DNA of 64,000 bases from the NCBI RefSeq assembly GCF_020544465.1, contig NZ_CP066126.1, positions 4,588,001-4,652,000 on the forward strand, written 5' to 3'. The notes below the pieces were generated by a model. That model was not told where the DNA came from. It did not search any database and saw only the letters and a program-made list of their open reading frames with translations. Origin of the DNA: Chromobacterium rhizoryzae. Its GTDB lineage: Bacteria > Pseudomonadota > Gammaproteobacteria > Burkholderiales > Chromobacteriaceae. The position numbers and the translations under genes were made by a program. This document shows positions 6,985 through 14,383 of the stretch, in pieces; within the stretch, counting starts at the first letter, position 1, and every line of letters starts with the position of its first letter.

Positions 6985-8412
6985 TCAATCCTCGCGCTTG
7001 CCGGTGACGAAGAAGCTGATCACGTACAACACCAGCCCGCAGAAGAAGCTGATGCCGAACACCCAGCGCCCCCAGTAGATGGGCATGATCCGTTCCTGCG
7101 TCTCCATGAAGGACAACGGCGTGGCGGACATGCGCTGCAACCACACCTGGACCGCGCCGGCGGCGGTCAGGCACAAGGTGATGGCCACGATGGACAGGGT
7201 CATCACCCAGAACGCGGTTTTTTCCACCTTCTGCGCCTGCGCGCAATTGGCCTCGCGCCCGCGCAGCAGCGGCATGGTGTAGGAGATCATGGTCAGCACC
7301 ACCATCACGTAAGCGCCGTAGAAGGCCATGTGGCCGTGGGAGGCGGTCACCTGGGTGCCGTGGGTGTAGTAGTTGACCACCGACAGCGTGCCGATGAAGC
7401 CCCACACCCCGGCGCCGAGGAAGGACATCACTCCGGTGCCCAGCGCCCACAAGGTGGCGGCCTGGTTGGGGTGTTCGCGGCGGCGGCGTTTGACCATATT
7501 GAAGGCGAACAGGGTCATCATGAAGAAGGGCACCGGCTCCAGCGCGGAGAAGATGGAGCCCCACAGCTGCCAGTAGGCCGGCACGCCTATCCAGAAATAA
7601 TGGTGGCCGGTGCCGATGATGCCGGTGATCAGGGTCATGGCGATGATCAGGTACAGCCATTTTTCGATCACCTCGCGGTCCACCCCGGTCACTTTCACCA
7701 GCACGAAGGCCAGCATCGCGCCCATGATCAGTTCCCACACGCCTTCCACCCACAGGTGCACCACCCACCACCAGTAGTACTTGTCCAGCACCAGGTTGTC
7801 CGGGTTGACGAAGGAGAACAGGAAGAACACGGCCAGGCCCCACAGGCCCAGCATCATCACGATGCTGATGCTGGTCTTGCGGCCGGCCAGCAGGGTCATG
7901 GACAGGTTGTAGAGAAAGGACAGCGCCACCAGCACGATGCCCACCTTGGTGATCAGCGGCTGTTCCAGATAGCCGCGGCCCATGGTGGGCAGCAGATCGT
8001 TGCCGGTGAGCCGGGCCAGTTCATGGTAGGGCAGGCCCAGGTAGCCGAGTATGGTCAGCGCGCCGGCCACAAGGAACACCCAGAAGGTGATGATGGCCAG
8101 CCGCGGGCTGTGCAGTTCGCGCTCGCTCTCCTCCGGGATCAGGTAGTAGCCGGCGCCCATGAAGCCGAACAGCAGCCAGACGATCAGCAGGTTGGTGTGC
8201 ACCATGCGGGCGGTGCCGAAGGGCACGGCGGGAAACAGGAAATCGCCGATCACGTATTGCAGGCCGATGATCAGGCCAAACACGATCTGGCCGATGAACA
8301 GGCCGATGGCGGCGATGAAATAGGGTTTGGCCACGGCCTGCGAGCGGTAGCGCACCTGCGCGACGGCTGCGGTCGCGCCGCGCGGCGGCGTGGCCACGGT
8401 AGCGTTGCTCAT
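6985..8412 (-). CDS. norB: Nitric oxide reductase large subunit NorB (cytochrome c dependent)
   Basis: NorB reduces 2 NO to N2O in the cytoplasmic membrane. The protein has 475 residues from ATG 8412, which has GGAGAA 4 bases upstream; the TTG four codons earlier lies within that site and is unlikely. It is a twelve-helix heme-copper-oxidase family protein. Metal-ligand His residues appear in MVHTNLLIVWLL, YWWWVVHLWVEGVWE, GTGHHYFWIG and ASHGHMAFYGAY. The short N-terminus places it in the cNOR class paired with norC, 33 bp upstream, not the quinol-dependent qNOR common in Neisseria. Confidence 0.97.
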   Translation of the reverse strand: MSNATVATPPRGATAAVAQVRYRSQAVAKPYFIAAIGLFIGQIVFGLIIGLQYVIGDFLFPAVPFGTARMVHTNLLIVWLLFGFMGAGYYLIPEESERELHSPRLAIITFWVFLVAGALTILGYLGLPYHELARLTGNDLLPTMGRGYLEQPLITKVGIVLVALSFLYNLSMTLLAGRKTSISIVMMLGLWGLAVFFLFSFVNPDNLVLDKYYWWWVVHLWVEGVWELIMGAMLAFVLVKVTGVDREVIEKWLYLIIAMTLITGIIGTGHHYFWIGVPAYWQLWGSIFSALEPVPFFMMTLFAFNMVKRRRREHPNQAATLWALGTGVMSFLGAGVWGFIGTLSVVNYYTHGTQVTASHGHMAFYGAYVMVVLTMISYTMPLLRGREANCAQAQKVEKTAFWVMTLSIVAITLCLTAAGAVQVWLQRMSATPLSFMETQERIMPIYWGRWVFGISFFCGLVLYVISFFVTGKRED

Positions 8413-8445
8413 TGTGTTCTCCAAAGATAAAGGGATGGGACGGGA

Positions 8446-8871
8446 TCAGCCCTCGATATTGGGCGGCCAGTTATTGGTGTTGATCTGCGACGCGTACTTC
8501 AGGAAGGCCACCAGGTCGTCCAGCTCGGCCGGGTTCAGATGGAACTGCGGCATCTGGCGGCGGCCCGGCGCGTTGGTCGGCATCGCCTGCATCCAGCCCT
8601 TGATGAATTCCGGGCCGCGGCGCACGTAGACGTTGCCCAGCTCCGGCCCGAAGTAAGCGCCCTCGCCCAGCAAGGTGTGGCAGCCGCCGCAACTGCGCGT
8701 CTCCCAGATCTTCTTGCCGCGCACCGCCTGCTCGGTGAGCTGGGCCTTGGCGTTATGGCTGGGCAGGGCCAGGGTGGTGTCCAGGGTCAGCCCCAGGAAC
8801 AACAGGAAAAAGAAAACCGAGCCGCCGTAAAAAATATTGCGGGCGGTCGATTTGGTGAAGCTCGCGCTCAT
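8446..8871 (-). CDS. norC: Nitric oxide reductase small subunit NorC
   Basis: NorC is the membrane-anchored cytochrome c subunit that passes electrons to NorB. The protein has 141 residues: an N-terminal anchor at about 10-35, CGGCH at residues 61-65 and a likely heme ligand Met in MPQFHLNP. Two adjacent ATG codons (8874 and 8871) exist. The second has ideal spacing from AGGAGG, so it is chosen. It is first in norCBEFQD, 76 bp from the shared FNR box at 8948-8961. Confidence 0.96.
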   Translation of the reverse strand: MSASFTKSTARNIFYGGSVFFFLLFLGLTLDTTLALPSHNAKAQLTEQAVRGKKIWETRSCGGCHTLLGEGAYFGPELGNVYVRRGPEFIKGWMQAMPTNAPGRRQMPQFHLNPAELDDLVAFLKYASQINTNNWPPNIEG

Positions 8872-8918
8872 CATGTCCTCCTCGAATGCTTGCACCGCCG
8901 GCGCGGTACTCGGGCCGA

Positions 8919-8924
8919 ACTGTA
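8919..8924 (-). promoter_or_regulatory. Candidate -10 element of the norC promoter
   Basis: On the minus strand this reads TACAGT. Its centre is 33 bases from the centre of the FNR box at 8948-8961, matching a class II FNR-activated promoter. A mirror-image -10 for nirE lies the same distance on the other side. Confidence 0.6.
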
Positions 8925-8947
8925 CGGATTCGGGCATCCCGGGAGCA

Positions 8948-8961
8948 TTGATTCGAATCAA
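8948..8961. promoter_or_regulatory. Shared FNR/Dnr box between norC and nirE
   Basis: TTGATTCGAATCAA is a perfect palindrome identical to the one before nirS. It is placed to activate norC on the minus strand and nirE on the plus strand from one dimer-binding site, with candidate -10 hexamers (TACAGT and TACACT) equidistant on both sides. Confidence 0.92.
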
Positions 8962-8984
8962 CGATTTCCGGCCGTCCGCCTTCC

Positions 8985-8990
8985 TACACT
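8985..8990 (+). promoter_or_regulatory. Candidate -10 element of the nirE promoter
   Basis: TACACT lies with its centre 33 bases downstream of the FNR-box centre. The nirE ATG follows at 9028 with AAGGAGG before it, giving a short leader. Confidence 0.55.
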
Positions 8991-9027
8991 GGCGCCATCC
9001 GTCATCGCCAACCGCAAGGAGGCCGCC

Positions 9028-9924
9028 ATGATCCGCCCCGTCACCCCTCTTCCCCGCGCCGGACTGAGCGCCGCCGCCCCGCCCTTTCCGCCCGGCAGCG
9101 TCGCGCTCTTGGGCGCCGGCCCCGGCTGCGCCGATCTGCTCACCGTGCGCGCCGCGCAGCGCCTGGCCCAGGCCGACGCGGTGCTGTACGACCACCTGAT
9201 AGACGCCGAGATCCTGCAATTGGCGCCGCCCTCCGCCCGGCGCGTCTGCGTCGGCAAGCGCGCCAGCCGCCACACCTTGCCGCAGGCCGAAATCAACCAG
9301 TTGATGATCGCGCTGGCGCGCCAGGGCCTGCGCGTGGCGCGGCTGAAGGGCGGCGATCCCTTCATGTTCGGCCGCGGCGGCGAGGAGATGCGCGCGCTGC
9401 TGGCGGCCGGCATCCGCTGCGAGGCGGTGCCGGGCGTCAGCGCCGCGCTGGGCGCGGCGGCCAGCCTGGCGCTGCCGCTGACCCACCGCGACTACGCCCA
9501 GGGCTGCCGCTTCGTCACCGGCCACCGCCGCGAAGGCGCGTCGGCGCTGGCCTGGACCGCGGACAGCGGGCCGGACGAAACCGTGGTGGTCTATATGGGC
9601 TTGGGCGAGGCCGCCCATATCGCCGAACAGCTGCTGAGCCACGGCCGCGCGCCGGACACGCCGGTGGCCATCGTCGAGCAGGCCTGTATGCCGGGCGAGC
9701 GCTGCGTCTGCGGCCGCTTGTCCGAGCTGGGCCGGCTGGCGGAGCAATACCGGCTGCGCGCGCCGGCGCTGTTGATCATAGGCGGCGTGGTGCGTCTGCA
9801 TCAGGAGCTGGCCGCGCTGCGCGCGGCGCTGGGCCATGGTTTGGGATTCCTTGATCCCGGTCATTCTGCCGCCCCCGCCGCCGCGGCCATACTGCGCGCT
9901 CCATCCCACGAGTACACGCCATGA
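9028..9924 (+). CDS. nirE: Uroporphyrinogen III methyltransferase NirE (heme d1 pathway)
   Basis: The protein makes precorrin-2 from uroporphyrinogen III and S-adenosylmethionine. It has 298 residues with SUMT family signatures VALLGAGPGCADLLTVRAAQ near residue 28, LKGGDPFMFGRGGEE near residue 107, and LPLTHRDYAQGCRFVTGH near residue 150. There is no siroheme dehydrogenase/ferrochelatase domain. A second SUMT domain occurs in cysG (34426-35817), so this copy, driven by an FNR box and divergent from norC, most likely feeds heme d1 for NirS. The ATG has AAGGAGG six bases upstream. A generic CobA role is possible but less likely here. Confidence 0.88.
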   Translation: MIRPVTPLPRAGLSAAAPPFPPGSVALLGAGPGCADLLTVRAAQRLAQADAVLYDHLIDAEILQLAPPSARRVCVGKRASRHTLPQAEINQLMIALARQGLRVARLKGGDPFMFGRGGEEMRALLAAGIRCEAVPGVSAALGAAASLALPLTHRDYAQGCRFVTGHRREGASALAWTADSGPDETVVVYMGLGEAAHIAEQLLSHGRAPDTPVAIVEQACMPGERCVCGRLSELGRLAEQYRLRAPALLIIGGVVRLHQELAALRAALGHGLGFLDPGHSAAPAAAAILRAPSHEYTP

Positions 9925-10349
9925 GCGCCATCGACACCCTTGTTGAGCAACACCGCGCCTGCGACGCGCGCTTCGCCGATTGCGAAACCGCGGCCCGCGC
10001 GCAGGACTGGGCCTTGGCCCTGAGCCATTTCCAGGCTTTCCGCCGGGAGATGGAAGCGCATTTCGCCGTTGAAGAAGACGCGCTGTTCCCGGCTTTCGAA
10101 GCCGCCAGCGGCAGCAGCATGGGGCCGACCCGCATCATGCGCATGGAGCATCAGGACATGCGGGATTTGCTGGAGGACATGGACGAGGCGCTGGCCGCGC
10201 AGCATCTGCAAGCTTTCCTGGGCCTGAACGACACCCTGCTCATCCTGATGCAGCAACACAATATGAAGGAAGAAAACGTGCTCTACCCCATGTGCGCGCA
10301 AGCGCTGCCGGAAATGGCGGAGTTGATTGCGGAGGGCGCGCAGCCATGA
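9921..10349 (+). CDS. Hemerythrin HHE-domain protein
   Basis: This is a 142-residue four-helix cytoplasmic protein with the di-iron ligand pattern of hemerythrins: H11 (EQH), HFAVEEDALFP around residues 47-57, MEHQDM around 75, and QQHNMKEENVLYP around 112-124. Such proteins bind O2 or NO, or repair iron centres damaged by NO (the DnrN/YtfE/RIC families are related). It overlaps nirE by ATGA and is itself followed by DUF2249 with ATGA overlap, so it belongs to the FNR-driven nirE operon. The exact ligand is inference. Confidence 0.85.
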   Translation: MSAIDTLVEQHRACDARFADCETAARAQDWALALSHFQAFRREMEAHFAVEEDALFPAFEAASGSSMGPTRIMRMEHQDMRDLLEDMDEALAAQHLQAFLGLNDTLLILMQQHNMKEENVLYPMCAQALPEMAELIAEGAQP

Positions 10350-10558
10350 CCCCGCAAGACCTGCGCCACCTGGCGCCGCCCGAGCCGATGGAGATCATTC
10401 TGGACGCCGCCGAACAAATGCGGCCCGGCGACAGCCGCGCCTGGGTGCTGCCCCACCATCCCACTCCGCTGCTGCCCATGCTGGAAAAAGCCGGCCTGCT
10501 GTATCGCTTTGAACTGTCGGGGGACGGCGGCGTCGTGCTGATTCTGAGCCGGCCATGA
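10346..10558 (+). CDS. DUF2249 small protein
   Basis: This is a 70-residue cytoplasmic protein. It has the DUF2249 pattern: LAPPEPMEIILDAAEQM near the start, a central DSRAWVLPHHPTPLLPML loop and a final ELSGDGGVVLIL strand. DUF2249 proteins have a TusA/SirA-like fold and are often found beside hemerythrin and denitrification genes; their biochemical role is not established. The start codon overlaps the hemerythrin stop (ATGA), and its stop overlaps the next start in the same way. Confidence 0.8.
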   Translation: MTPQDLRHLAPPEPMEIILDAAEQMRPGDSRAWVLPHHPTPLLPMLEKAGLLYRFELSGDGGVVLILSRP

Positions 10559-11817
10559 GCCAGGCCTGGCTGGACTACCAACAGGCGCCGCCGCTGTGGC
10601 TGCCGCTGGCCCATATGCTGGCCGCGCCCTGCTGGCTGCTGGCGACGGCGACCTTGTTGGCGGCGCTGCCGGACGGCGCGCCCTCGCGCTTTCTGCCCGA
10701 GGTGCTGGCGCTGACCCACGCGCTGGCGCTGGGCGTGCTGGGCAATGCGATGCTGGGGTCCCTGTGGCAGTTGTTGGCGGTGACGGCGGGGGTGCCGATT
10801 CCGCATCCGCGCCGGCTGCTGCTGGCTTGTTTTCTGCCCTTGCAGGCCGGCTGCGCGCTTCTGGTGGCCGGTTTCCAGCTGGGTCTGTCGCCGCTGTGGC
10901 TGCAGGCAGGCGCCGCGCTGCTGACGCCGGCCTTGCTGACGCCGGCGCTGTTCGGCCTGCGCGGCTTGCTGCGCAGCCCGGCGCGGGACGCCGGCAGCCG
11001 GGGCCTGCGGCTGGCGCTGTGCGCGCTGGCCGTCGCCGCCTGTCTTGGCGCGGCCCTGGTCTTGTTGCTGGGCGGCCGCGTCGCGCTGCCCTTGGGTCCC
11101 TTGCTGGACAACCATGTGCTGTGGGCGGCGCTGGGTTGGTTGTGGCTGCTGGTGCTGTCGGTGGCGCGCACGGTGATCCCAATGTTTCTGGTCACGCCGC
11201 CGCCGGCGACGGGGCGGCTGCCGCGGGAGACCTTGTTGTTCGGCCTGCTGTGTCTGAGCGGCGTCGCGCTGATCTGGGACGCGCCCGCCGTCGTCTCCAG
11301 CCTGCTGGCCGCCTTGGCGCTGTTCGTGCTGTGGCAGGGCCTGCGGCAATTGGACGCGCTGCGGCGCAGCCAGCGCCGCGCCGACCCCCTGCGCCGCGGC
11401 TGGCGGGCCAGCCTGATCTGGATGACGGCGGCCGCGCCCTGCGCGCTCGCCGCGCGCCTGCTGCCGCTGTCGGAAGCGCCGCCCATGCTGGCCGGCTGGC
11501 TCTGGCTGGGCGGCTTCGGCCTGGGCGCGGTGCTTTCCATGCAGGGCAAGATCCTGCCCTTCCTCGCCTGGCTGGACCTGAAACAGCGCGGCCTGCCCAG
11601 GCGGCAATTGCCGGCCACCCATGAATTGCTGGGCGAGGCCTCCCACCGCCGGCTGCTGGGCCTGCACGGCGTCTGGGTCGGCTGCGGCCTGGCCTGGATC
11701 GTCGGCGGCTATCGCCTGCCGCTGTTCGCCGCCGCGCTGGGACTGGGGCTTTACTGGGCCTGGCTGGCGGCGGCCTTGTTGCGTCGCTATCTCGCCGGCC
11801 GGCGCGCCTTGGCCTGA
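10555..11817 (+). CDS. Polytopic membrane protein of the nirE operon (unnamed family)
   Basis: The protein has 420 residues and about 12 hydrophobic segments. Conserved-looking features are LTHALALGVLGNAMLGSLWQ near residue 50, NHVLWAALGWLWLLVL near residue 183, VIPMFLVTP near residue 206 and MQGKILPFLAWLDLKQR near residue 327. The His and Met residues in predicted helices could bind heme or copper, as in NnrS and subunit I-like proteins, but I do not see the NnrS WHAHEM motif and do not assign that name. ATGA overlap with DUF2249 places it last in the operon. Its TGA stop (11815-11817) is also the left target duplication of repeat copy B. Confidence 0.72.
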   Translation: MSQAWLDYQQAPPLWLPLAHMLAAPCWLLATATLLAALPDGAPSRFLPEVLALTHALALGVLGNAMLGSLWQLLAVTAGVPIPHPRRLLLACFLPLQAGCALLVAGFQLGLSPLWLQAGAALLTPALLTPALFGLRGLLRSPARDAGSRGLRLALCALAVAACLGAALVLLLGGRVALPLGPLLDNHVLWAALGWLWLLVLSVARTVIPMFLVTPPPATGRLPRETLLFGLLCLSGVALIWDAPAVVSSLLAALALFVLWQGLRQLDALRRSQRRADPLRRGWRASLIWMTAAAPCALAARLLPLSEAPPMLAGWLWLGGFGLGAVLSMQGKILPFLAWLDLKQRGLPRRQLPATHELLGEASHRRLLGLHGVWVGCGLAWIVGGYRLPLFAAALGLGLYWAWLAAALLRRYLAGRRALA

Positions 11818-11957
11818 GAACCTGTTTACGATCTGCTGCGCGTCGGCGATACGGCGTTGAAAACAGTTTCGAAATGCTCATGTACCACGCGTACATTCCG
11901 CTTTCTCAGCCGTTTTCGCCTTGTCTCGCCTTAGCTCGCGAGATCGTAAACAAGCTC
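11818..11957. mobile_element. Miniature inverted-repeat element, copy B
   Basis: This is a 140-bp element with terminal repeats GAACCTGTTTACGATCT (11818-11834) and AGATCGTAAACAAGCTC (11941-11957). It is flanked by TGA on both sides (11815-11817 and 11958-11960), an exact 3-bp TNA duplication. The left TGA is the stop codon of the upstream membrane-protein gene. The interior is highly similar to copy C. It has no coding capacity of its own. Confidence 0.88.
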
Positions 11958-11960
11958 TGA

Positions 11961-12011
11961 GAGCCTGTTCAAAGTCTGCCGCGCTTCGGCGATACGGCGT
12001 TGAACAGGTTC
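11961..12011. mobile_element. 51-bp short derivative of the miniature element
   Basis: It starts GAGCCTGTTCAAAGTCT, continues with the left-interior segment shared with the full copies (GGCGATACGGCGTTGAA), and then ends directly at a GAACAGGTTC terminus. The 12-bp terminal arms pair with one mismatch. It is separated from copy B only by the shared TGA (11958-11960); the right flank is CGG, so no intact duplication remains on that side. Confidence 0.75.
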
Positions 12012-12025
12012 CGGAGCCGCGCCCC

Positions 12026-12060
12026 AAAAACAAACCCGCGCCGGCAAAGCGGGCGCGGGT
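12026..12060 (-). terminator. Rho-independent terminator of nuoA
   Basis: On the minus strand the stem ACCCGCGCC/GGCGCGGGT (arms at 12052-12060 and 12034-12042) is followed by a T-rich run (12026-12033). It lies 24 bp after the nuoA stop, so nuoA is transcribed without other nuo genes. Confidence 0.85.
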
Positions 12061-12083
12061 GAGGGCGATGGCTCAGCCTATCG

Positions 12084-12440
12084 TCAGTCCCACTGCAAAG
12101 CGCCCTTCTTCCATTCATAGATGAAGCCGACGACCAGCACGCCCAGGAACACCGCCATCGCGCCCAGGCCGAAGCCACCCAGCTCCTTCAGCGTCACCGC
12201 CCAGGGAATCATGAAAGCGACTTCCAGATCGAAGAGGATGAACAGGATGGCCACCAGGTAGTAGCGGACGTCGAAGCGCATGCGCGCGTCTTCGAAGGCC
12301 TCGAAGCCGCACTCGTACGGCGACAGCTTTTCCGGATCCGGCCGGTTTGGCCCCAGCAACTTGCCCATCAGCAGCGGCACCACGCCCACCAGCAGTCCGA
12401 CGACGATGAATAACAGGATGGGAAAGTAATTCTGCAGCAT
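12084..12440 (-). CDS. nuoA: NADH-quinone oxidoreductase subunit A (stand-alone)
   Basis: The protein has 118 residues and three transmembrane helices, full length for NuoA. Family motifs are present: KLSPYECGFEAF near residue 38, FDVRYYLVAILFILFDLEV near residue 56, and a C-terminal YEWKKGALQWD. NuoA is a membrane-arm subunit at the quinone site of complex I. GGAGGAG lies upstream of the ATG. Unusually, no nuoB-N genes follow. A terminator and repeat elements come next, so this is either a displaced nuoA or a second copy. Confidence 0.95.
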   Translation of the reverse strand: MLQNYFPILLFIVVGLLVGVVPLLMGKLLGPNRPDPEKLSPYECGFEAFEDARMRFDVRYYLVAILFILFDLEVAFMIPWAVTLKELGGFGLGAMAVFLGVLVVGFIYEWKKGALQWD

Positions 12441-12836
12441 GGGGCCTACTCCTCCGGATGGTTTGGAAAATGAGATAGACCTCCGCCAAGCGCCAAGTTT
12501 GCACCTTGAGGGAAATATACCGTTGGAAAGCGGGCTGTCATGACGACCAGGCGCGGGAGGCGCTTGCGCGGATATCGGTTACACTGGCCTTTCCCGCCCG
12601 CCCGGCCACCCCGAACGGCGCGGCTCCCGGCCCCGCCTCCGATCGGACGCTCCCGCCTTCGCCGCCATGCGGCAACCTGCCCGCTACCCGCGGCCAGGCA
12701 AACATACCGCCGCTTCGCCGGACACCTCGCTCACAACTCATATCAAGCTTCGGCGCTGCGGACCGCTCTTTACCCGACCCATGACAACACAGGGCCGCCG
12801 ACGCCTGCGCGGCCCGCCAGACCAAAGGTCTTGTCC
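12441..12836. other. Divergent spacer between nuoA and gdhA
   Basis: This 396-bp stretch holds no convincing gene; the open frames across it are long only because of high GC. A GGGCCGC/GCGGCCC hairpin (12792-12798 and 12809-12815, 10-base loop) lies about 20 bp before the gdhA ATG and could affect translation. A -10-like TACACT lies at 12580-12585 without a clear -35. Confidence 0.5.
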
Positions 12837-14177
12837 ATGCATCATGCTCTGCAAACTTTATTGGACCGGGTCCGCCTGCGCGACCCGGAACAGTTCGAAT
12901 TCCATCAGGCCGCGGCGGAAGTGCTGCACAGCCTGGACGATTTCCTCAGCCGTCATCCGCACCACTTCGACCATGGCCTGCTGGAACGGCTGCTGGAGCC
13001 GGAGCGCGTCATTCTGTTCCGCGTGTCCTGGGTGGACGATCACGGCCGCGTCCAGGTCAACCGCGGCTACCGGGTGCAGATGAACAGCGCGCTGGGGCCG
13101 TACAAGGGCGGTCTGCGCTTTCATCCCTCGGTGACGCTGGGCACGCTGAAATTCCTGGCTTTCGAACAAACCTTCAAGAACGCCTTGACCGGCCTGCCGC
13201 TGGGCGGAGCCAAGGGCGGCGCGGACTTCGACCCCAAGGGCAAGAGCGAGGGCGAGGTGATGCGGTTTTGCCAGGCTTTCGCCAGCGAGCTGTTCCGCCA
13301 CATCGGCGCCGAGACTGATGTGCCGGCCGGCGACATCGGCGTCGGCGCGCGCGAGATCGGCTATCTGTTCGGGCAGCACAAGCGGCTGAGCAATCAGTTT
13401 TCCGGCGTCTTCACCGGCAAAGGCCCCAGCTACGGCGGCAGCCTGATGCGGCCGGAGGCCACCGGCTACGGCTTGGCGTATTTCGTCGAACGCATGCTGG
13501 CCACGCGCGGGCAGGCGCTGGCCGGCAAACGCGCGGCCTTGTCCGGCTCCGGCAACGTCGCGCTGTACGCGGCGGAAAAACTGCTGGCGCTGGGCGTCCG
13601 GGTGGTCAGCTTGTCGGATTCGGAAGGCGCGCTCAGCCTGCCGGACGGCCTGAGCCCGGACTTGCTGGCGGCCTTGATCGAGCATAAGCATCAGCGCCGC
13701 GGCCGGCTGGCCGCCTTCGCCGCCGACCACGGCCTGGACTTTCTCGTTGGGCAGCGGCCATGGGGTCTGCGCTGCGACATCGCCCTGCCCTGCGCCACGC
13801 AAAACGAGCTGGACGCCGACGACGCGGAGGCCTTGCTGGCCAATGGCTGCTGCTGCGTGGCGGAAGGGGCCAATATGCCTTGCACCGCCCAGGCGGCGCA
13901 GCGCTTCCAGCGGGCCGGCGCGCTGTACGCGCCCGGCAAGGCGTCCAACGCCGGCGGCGTGGCGGTGTCCGGCCTGGAAATGAGCCAGAACGCCACCCAC
14001 CTGCCCTGGAGCGCTCAGGAGGTGGACGCCCGGCTGCGCCGGATCATGGAGGAGATTCACGAGGCCTGCGTGCGGCATGGCGGCCAGCCGGACGGCGCGG
14101 TCGACTACGCCCGCGGCGCCAATGTGGCGGCCTTCGGCAAGGTGGCCGCGGCGATGCTGGCGCAAGGCGTGATCTGA
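12837..14177 (+). CDS. gdhA: NADP-specific glutamate dehydrogenase
   Basis: The enzyme makes glutamate from 2-oxoglutarate and ammonium. The protein has 446 residues, the usual hexameric type I length. Visible signatures include GPYKGGLRFHPSV near residue 87, the catalytic-lysine segment LPLGGAKGGADFDPKGKS near residue 120, and the nucleotide-binding GSGNVALYAAEKL near residue 235. The ATG at 12837 (MHHALQTLLDRV) gives the expected N-terminus; in-frame upstream codons would add a non-conserved basic tail. The ribosome site is weak (AAAGG). It is monocistronic, followed by a GC hairpin. Confidence 0.95.
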   Translation: MHHALQTLLDRVRLRDPEQFEFHQAAAEVLHSLDDFLSRHPHHFDHGLLERLLEPERVILFRVSWVDDHGRVQVNRGYRVQMNSALGPYKGGLRFHPSVTLGTLKFLAFEQTFKNALTGLPLGGAKGGADFDPKGKSEGEVMRFCQAFASELFRHIGAETDVPAGDIGVGAREIGYLFGQHKRLSNQFSGVFTGKGPSYGGSLMRPEATGYGLAYFVERMLATRGQALAGKRAALSGSGNVALYAAEKLLALGVRVVSLSDSEGALSLPDGLSPDLLAALIEHKHQRRGRLAAFAADHGLDFLVGQRPWGLRCDIALPCATQNELDADDAEALLANGCCCVAEGANMPCTAQAAQRFQRAGALYAPGKASNAGGVAVSGLEMSQNATHLPWSAQEVDARLRRIMEEIHEACVRHGGQPDGAVDYARGANVAAFGKVAAAMLAQGVI

Positions 14178-14190
14178 GCCGACGCCAAGA

Positions 14191-14215
14191 AAAAGCCCCG
14201 CCGGAAGGCGGGGCT
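14191..14215 (-). terminator. Terminator hairpin between gdhA and mrcA
   Basis: The stem AGCCCCGCC/GGCGGGGCT (14194-14202 and 14207-14215, loop GGAA) is followed on the minus strand by TTTTTCTTGG, a good terminator for mrcA transcripts that have crossed repeat copy C. It may also stop gdhA from the other side, although the plus side lacks a T-run. Confidence 0.75.
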
Positions 14216-14243
14216 ATGCAGCGTTGAATGGAACACGTTTTTA

Positions 14244-14383
14244 GAACCTGTTTACGATCTGCTGCGCGTCGGCGATACGGCGTTGAAACCATCTTCGAAA
14301 TGCTCATGTACCACCTGTACATTCCGCTTTCTCAGCCGTTTTCGCCTTGTCTCGCCTTAGCTCGCGAGATCGTAAATACGTTC
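14244..14383. mobile_element. Miniature inverted-repeat element, copy C
   Basis: This is a 140-bp element with terminal repeats GAACCTGTTTACGATCT (14244-14260) and AGATCGTAAATACGTTC (14367-14383). It is flanked by TTA on both sides (14241-14243 and 14384-14386), an exact TNA duplication. The right TTA read on the minus strand is the TAA stop codon of mrcA. The interior is nearly identical to copy B. Confidence 0.88.

Noticed and set aside
8446..9909. A 487-residue minus-strand frame covering norC and all of nirE
   Set aside because: Only the last 141 codons are norC; the rest is antisense to nirE and reads as low-complexity Arg/Gln/Ala, an effect of high GC.
10555..11817. NnrS assignment for the membrane protein
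   Set aside because: Location fits, but the NnrS motifs (WHAHEM region and the C-terminal HTGR region) are not seen.
11844..11896. Short peptides reading MYxWYMSISK inside the repeats as a conserved small protein family
   Set aside because: They recur only because the DNA element recurs; no ribosome site, and lengths differ between copies.
12540..12836. N-terminal extension of gdhA
   Set aside because: The added 99 residues are basic and not conserved; GdhA proteins start at MHHALQTLL-like sequence.
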